Positions 6,230 through 8,944 of a DNA stretch of 8,944 bases are shown here, one piece after another (position 1 is the first letter of the stretch; every line of letters starts with the position of its first letter). This DNA is from Chitinophagales bacterium (GTDB lineage: Bacteria > Bacteroidota > Bacteroidia > Chitinophagales > UBA2359), in contig JAHDDN010000213.1 of assembly GCA_020629335.1 (NCBI GenBank), forward strand, positions 1 through 8,944, given 5' to 3'. The notes under the pieces were generated by a model. The model saw only the letters and a program-made list of their open reading frames with translations, searched no databases and had not been told where the DNA came from. The position numbers were made by a program, and so were the translations under genes.

Positions 6230-6448
6230 CTTAGGGATGGGAGCGGTACTCAGCGTGATGAGGTAGCTTACGGAACTTAGGCAGACGTAGGCTGGCCCTG
6301 AAAGGGCAGACAAGTATGCCTTAGTGGAGTAGCTGCTGAATAGCTGAGTGAGAGCGGACAGCCCGACTCTTCCTTATTTTTTCATCGGAGGGCGCACACA
6401 TAGGTGCGCCCCTACGGGCCGATGAAAAAATAAGGAAGAGGAAGCCCC
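6230..6448 (-). repeat. Structured ~220-bp repeat element, copy 2
   Basis: This is the second copy of the element at 3719-3961, in the opposite orientation. A perfect 22-bp inverted repeat (6367-6388 with 6419-6440) encloses GGGCGCAC (6390-6397) paired with GTGCGCCC (6404-6411). In the body, ACTCAGC (6248-6254) pairs with GCTGAGT (6343-6349) and GCCCT-TTC-AGGGC forms near 6295-6307. Stem bases that differ from copy 1 differ on both arms. On the minus strand it lies ahead of hutH and could be in its 5' leader, but copy 1 has no comparable relation to a gene. Confidence 0.8.
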
Positions 6449-6688
6449 TAATTAATGGCAAATTTACGGAATTTGTGAATGCTTTGATAGTTGTGATTGA
6501 ATTTATCTGTTAATTATTTTTTTTCATATAGATATCAATGATTGAATTTGAAAACTGGCGCAAATTTTGCAACATATTATAAGCAGCTAATATGGTTTTT
6601 CTAATATAAGTAAGTCGACAGAATTACACACACCTTTTTAAGATCGATATAAAATATTAAAATTTGATTTTTCGTAAAATAATTTTGA
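6449..6688. other. AT-rich gene-free stretch before the histidine kinase
   Basis: These 240 bp hold no open reading frame of note and no similarity to the other repeats that I can see. A 5-bp palindrome GCAAA-T-TTTGC occurs near 6560. TAATTTTG (6680-6687) matches the Bacteroidota -7 consensus but ends one base before the start codon and has no -33 partner, so the kinase promoter remains unlocated. Confidence 0.4.
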
Positions 6689-8776
6689 GTGTCAAACAAT
6701 AGCAGTATTGCCAATAATTTCTTAGATCAGTTATACACCAATTTGCCTTTTGGTGAAAGGGAGTTAGATTCCTCTGCTCTTGGTAATCGAATCAAGAAGG
6801 ATAAAATCAAATTACTTAGGCGGATTCTTACGATTGTGATTGTATTAATTGGGGTACAAATAATCGCAAGTGCGTTTTTAGGTAGGTATGATATTGCTAT
6901 TTTTAATATTGTTATCAACATCGTTTTATTATTCATGAATTGGCTACTTGACAAAGACAAATTGCAGGTGGTTTTATGGATGATACTGGTCGTTTTTTAT
7001 CCTATGATTGCTTTCACTCCTTTTTTTGTTGGTTTATATTATTCAAACTTAGCGACTATTATTGCGATTTGGGCGATTTTAAATTACATTTCTAATAAGC
7101 AAAATTTCAAACTATTAAATTCAGTTTCTGCTACTATAGCAGGTATTATTTCAATGTTGCTAATAGTTTGGGGTAATTTTGAAAAAGGTTTATTCATGGT
7201 TGACATTGCGGCATTTGTGAATTCGGCAATGGTCATATATTATACATTCCAATGCAATCAAAAGGAGATTACTGATTATCAGAATGAGTTGGTTAAAAGC
7301 AATTCCTTTTTTAAAATGATAATTGATAATAATCCTCATCATATTTTTGTCAAGGATAAGGACTTTCGATATGTATTTGTAAATGAGGCTATCGCTAAAT
7401 TTAATGGTTTAAAGAAGGAGGATATGCTTGGTAAAAAGAGTCAAGATTTATCAAATTTTTCTTCGAGAGGTTCTACTATTCAGCAGCAAGATAGTGAGGT
7501 AATTCTAACTAAAGAGCCTTTATATTCACAAGAGTTGTTTGAAAAGTATAATAAGGAGGCTCGTTATATTCAAGCTACCAAAATCCCGATGCTTGGTAGT
7601 ACAAAGTCAGTTGAAGGAATATTGGGTATTGGTGCTGATATTACAGAGCGGGTACAGGCTAGTATAGCACTTAAGAGAAATGAGCTGAAGTATAGAAGTA
7701 TGTTTGAGCAAAATTCTTTGGGGGTAGTTGTAGTTAAGGATTCCATTTTTGTGGATACCAATCAAGGATTTTGCGAAATGACTGCTTATTCCAGAGAGGA
7801 AATTATTGGTATGCGAGTGGATAATATTATTAATAAAGAAGATTATTTGAAGCATTATGATAGTTTAGAAGCTGCTATAAGGACGAATGAAGTAAGTGAA
7901 GGCTTTGAACATCGGATTATTAGGAAGGATGCTAGTATTGGTTATGTTTTAGTCCATATTATGGGGCTTAAAAAAGATGGTATTATAGAGAGTGCTGTTG
8001 CGACGATTGCGGATATCAGTCAAGTAAAAGAATCGGAAATTGCTTTAAAGAATAAGAATGAGGAATTAGCTAAATATATTGAGTCGAATATGGCCTTAGA
8101 GAGTTTTGCTTATTTGACTTCGCATGATTTAAAGGAGCCTATTAGAAGTATTGTTAGTTTTTCACAGCTATTGAAAGATTCTATGCTTAATCGCTTAGAG
8201 GGAGAAGAAAAAACCTATCTTGAATTTATTGTTGGATCTGCTAAAAATATGGAAGCTTTGATTGATGATTTATTGGCTTATTCTAAAGTGAATGGTAAAG
8301 AAGCAGAATTGAAGGAATTTGATTTAAGGGCATTATTGAGAAGTATAGAGTTAGATTTAAGTGATCAGATTGAGCGGGAAGAGGCTCAAATTATTTATGA
8401 GAATATTCCTGAAAAAATAGTAGGAGATAAGACTCAAATCAGGCAATTATTTCAGAATTTAATTTCTAATGGTATTAAGTTTAGAAGGCCTACAGAAAAT
8501 CCTATTTTAACTATTTCAGCTAAAGCGCAAAATAATACTTATTTGTTTGAAGTCAGTGATAATGGCATTGGTATTAATCCGCAATATTATGATCGAATAT
8601 TTTTACTATTTAAAAAATTGCATAACAAGCGTGAATATGAGGGTACTGGTATTGGCTTATCCATCTGCAAAAAAGTAATTGAAAATCATGGGGGTAATAT
8701 TGCATTAAGTTCTGAAGTAGGTAAGGGAACTACCTTTAGTTTTACTTTAGAAAAGAGGATGGAAGGGCTTAACTGA
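6689..8776 (+). CDS. Membrane-bound PAS sensor histidine kinase
   Basis: The 695-aa protein probably autophosphorylates in response to an unknown signal and passes the phosphate to an unlinked response regulator. Residues ~46-187 contain about six hydrophobic helices (near 46-65, 70-87, 93-115, 121-135, 147-163, 168-187), an integral-membrane sensor with no large periplasmic loop. Two PAS domains follow: ~205-325 (HIFVKDKDFRYVFVN, ending GADITERV) and ~332-447 (ending IADISQVKES). A short coiled stretch leads to the phytochrome-type HisKA motif SHDLKEPIRS with His479. The ATPase domain has NLISNGIKF (Asn594), DNGIGI (624-629), FLLFKKLH and GTGIGLS (652-658). There is no receiver domain. GTG is the start because an in-frame TGA directly precedes it and the next good ATG lies inside the membrane region. 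The stop lies in a period-8 array. Confidence 0.95.
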   Translation: MSNNSSIANNFLDQLYTNLPFGERELDSSALGNRIKKDKIKLLRRILTIVIVLIGVQIIASAFLGRYDIAIFNIVINIVLLFMNWLLDKDKLQVVLWMILVVFYPMIAFTPFFVGLYYSNLATIIAIWAILNYISNKQNFKLLNSVSATIAGIISMLLIVWGNFEKGLFMVDIAAFVNSAMVIYYTFQCNQKEITDYQNELVKSNSFFKMIIDNNPHHIFVKDKDFRYVFVNEAIAKFNGLKKEDMLGKKSQDLSNFSSRGSTIQQQDSEVILTKEPLYSQELFEKYNKEARYIQATKIPMLGSTKSVEGILGIGADITERVQASIALKRNELKYRSMFEQNSLGVVVVKDSIFVDTNQGFCEMTAYSREEIIGMRVDNIINKEDYLKHYDSLEAAIRTNEVSEGFEHRIIRKDASIGYVLVHIMGLKKDGIIESAVATIADISQVKESEIALKNKNEELAKYIESNMALESFAYLTSHDLKEPIRSIVSFSQLLKDSMLNRLEGEEKTYLEFIVGSAKNMEALIDDLLAYSKVNGKEAELKEFDLRALLRSIELDLSDQIEREEAQIIYENIPEKIVGDKTQIRQLFQNLISNGIKFRRPTENPILTISAKAQNNTYLFEVSDNGIGINPQYYDRIFLLFKKLHNKREYEGTGIGLSICKKVIENHGGNIALSSEVGKGTTFSFTLEKRMEGLN

Positions 8777-8914
8777 TAAACTGAATAACTGGTAAACTGA
8801 GTAACTGGTAAACTGAATAACTGGTAAACTGAATAACTGGTAAACTGAATAACTGGTAAACTGAATAACTGAGAAACTGAGAAACTGAGAAACTGAGAAA
8901 CTCATAAGCTGAAC
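8771..8914. repeat. Period-8 AACTG tandem array over the kinase stop
   Basis: Eighteen 8-bp units run without interruption, almost all of the form AACTGNNN. The middle alternates aactgaat and aactggta, giving a 16-bp higher-order period; then four identical aactgaga units follow, and the last two are degraded (aactcata, agctgaac). The first unit supplies the final Asn codon AAC and the TGA stop of the kinase gene. The reverse-complement core CAGTT forms the array upstream of tesB. The last 30 bp of the window after it hold nothing recognisable. Confidence 0.9.
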
Positions 8915-8944
8915 ATATATAGTACTTCCTTACTCCTCTTTCAT

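Noticed and set aside
3719..6448. Composite transposon carrying hutH
   Set aside because: Neither repeat copy encodes a transposase and no target-site duplication was seen; only the inverted arrangement supports it.
6680..6687. TAATTTTG as the kinase promoter -7 box
   Set aside because: It lies one base before the GTG start and has no -33 partner; likely a chance match in AT-rich DNA.
8771..8914. CRISPR array
   Set aside because: Units are 8 bp with no spacers and there are no cas genes; it is a simple tandem repeat. The heptamer array at 4251-4383 was rejected for the same reason.
8930..8944. Start of a minus-strand gene at the window edge
   Set aside because: Reading ATG from the last bases gives MKEE and then a stop.

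Overview
The window looks like chromosomal DNA of a Bacteroidota member, perhaps from the Saprospiria/Chitinophagia/Cytophagia side of the phylum. The supporting signs are AT-rich DNA, no Shine-Dalgarno sequence before any of the six genes, a TAnnTTTG-type -7 box before the tRNA gene, an LpxD paralogue of the kind I know from flavobacteria-like genomes, and intergenic palindromic repeats typical of this phylum. The exact lineage cannot be read from the sequence.

Layout. A tRNA-Arg(UCU) gene (minus, 14-87) is divergent from a probable two-gene operon: ung (uracil-DNA glycosylase) and an lpxD-like lipid A N-acyltransferase gene, 19 bp apart. After them come an AT-only hairpin and a palindromic repeat (about 1943-2115). 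A small AT-rich gene for an XRE-type helix-turn-helix protein (2177-2716) follows and is exactly convergent with tesB (acyl-CoA thioesterase II, minus); their stop codons share the bases TTAA. A 779-bp gene-free region (3580-4358) is full of repeats. Then comes a long histidine ammonia-lyase gene (minus, 4359-6092), another repeat-rich gene-free region (6093-6688), and a membrane-bound PAS sensor histidine kinase (plus, 6689-8776) whose stop codon lies inside a tandem array.

The genes are mostly ordinary and do not form one pathway: DNA repair, outer-membrane lipid synthesis, acyl-CoA hydrolysis, histidine catabolism and signalling. HutH has no other hut genes beside it and the kinase has no response regulator beside it.

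The most unusual material is between the genes. (1) Two copies of a ~220-240 bp element (3719-3961 plus, 6230-6448 minus) lie in opposite orientation on either side of hutH. They share four potential stems, and where the two copies differ in a stem the change on one arm is matched on the other. That is strong evidence that the folded form of this element is maintained. (2) Four short-period tandem arrays sit right at gene edges: period 8 upstream of tesB, upstream of hutH and over the kinase stop, and period 7 over the hutH stop. At two genes the array itself supplies the last codons and the stop. No CRISPR array, transposase, prophage gene or rRNA was seen.
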